A DNA stretch of 64,000 nt from positions 363,919 through 427,918 of the forward strand of contig BJOX01000132.1 in assembly GCA_009731375.1 (NCBI GenBank). The letters run 5' to 3'. Positions within the stretch are counted from its first letter, which is position 1, and every line of letters starts with the position of its first letter. Both the position numbers and the translations under genes were made by a program. The notes under the pieces are model-generated. The model did no database searches, was not told the origin of the DNA, and worked only from the letters and a program-made list of their open reading frames with translations. The DNA is from Paulinella micropora. Its lineage: Eukaryota > Cercozoa > Imbricatea > Euglyphida. Below are positions 63,735 through 64,000 of this stretch, piece after piece.

Positions 63735-64000
63735 GGAATAAGCAGAGGACAAAGGTGAGAGGGGCGACGAAAGTGAGAGGGACGACGAGGGTGAGAGGGA
63801 AGGGGAGGACGTCTTCCTCACGGCGGCCCAGCCGAGCGTCTGTGTGGGATTTTCTTTTTGCGCAAGTAGCTTTTGGCGCCAAATTCGCGCTTACGGCTGT
63901 TTCCCCGGGAAGGCTAAGACGTACTGCCCGGCTGGGGAGGAAAACGAGATGATCCCAATACCCGTCAGAGAACTACTGGGAGAGAGAGGGGCGAGGGGGG
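63735..64000 (+). repeat. Element F, cut short by new sequence at the window edge
   Basis: A minisatellite of a few units, gacgtcttcctcacggcggc, a ttttggcgccaaattcgcgc site and tgtttccccgggaaggctaa. At about 63935 the match ends. The next bases contain an ATG at 63949 opening MIPIPVRELLGERGAR to the window end, which might be the start of a gene outside the window. Confidence 0.7.

Overview
The window looks like part of a eukaryotic (protist or alga) nuclear genome, or of a large nucleocytoplasmic DNA virus of such a host; I cannot tell which from sequence alone. The genes are intronless single ORFs on both strands. They carry eukaryote-type modules: signal peptides, an EGF-like domain, an F-box with leucine-rich repeats (LRRs), a RING finger, a MYND zinc finger, kinase motifs, a probable GPI-anchor signal and a myristoylation motif. 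No ribosomal RNA, tRNA, CRISPR array, bacterial operon or core viral gene was recognised. The assembly is rough: 28 N gaps, many inside long poly-C/poly-G tracts, and about half of the better genes have a frameshift, mostly at short homopolymers. Such breaks may be sequencing errors or real decay.

Layout. 1-4.6 kb: two tandem minus-strand genes for secreted proteins with Ser/Thr/Pro octapeptide arrays, the first cut by the window edge. 4.6-17.2 kb: no convincing gene, only a mosaic of repeat modules with C/T-rich spacers. 17.2-36.4 kb: isolated genes in the same mosaic (a putative myristoylated protein, a GNAT acetyltransferase, a membrane-anchored glycoprotein, a broken kinase). 36.4-56.5 kb: gene-rich, with a BspA/EGF/discoidin-like surface protein, RING, NLS-bearing, small membrane, F-box/LRR, MYND and LRR proteins, an alpha/beta hydrolase, a GPI-type ectoprotein and a 3.6-kb broken LRR gene. 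56.5-64 kb: repeats again.

Repeat families, with my labels. A and B: about 60-90 bp modules with a GTGCCAAG-type end and a GCACTTTCTTGGCGC or TTCTTAGCGCGCC end. C: a GAGCCC/GGGCTC hairpin followed by a GCGCAGAAGCT motif. D: about 130 bp from TTGCGCACGGTGGCCGAG to a CGTGCT/AGCACG hairpin. E: about 80-110 bp around ATCTGCGGAAATATCTGC. F: about 330 bp, with an 18-bp minisatellite and palindromic GGCGCC sites. P: about 300-530 bp foldback elements with hairpin ends. H: a short GATGTGCCGCGTGCTGCC module.

The main theme is repeated local duplication followed by decay. The F-box/LRR, membrane-protein, hydrolase, LRR-giant and octapeptide genes each have a second full or broken copy nearby. Repeat elements sit at the break points of at least two of these copies. 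The surface-protein content fits a fast-evolving accessory or subtelomere-like region.
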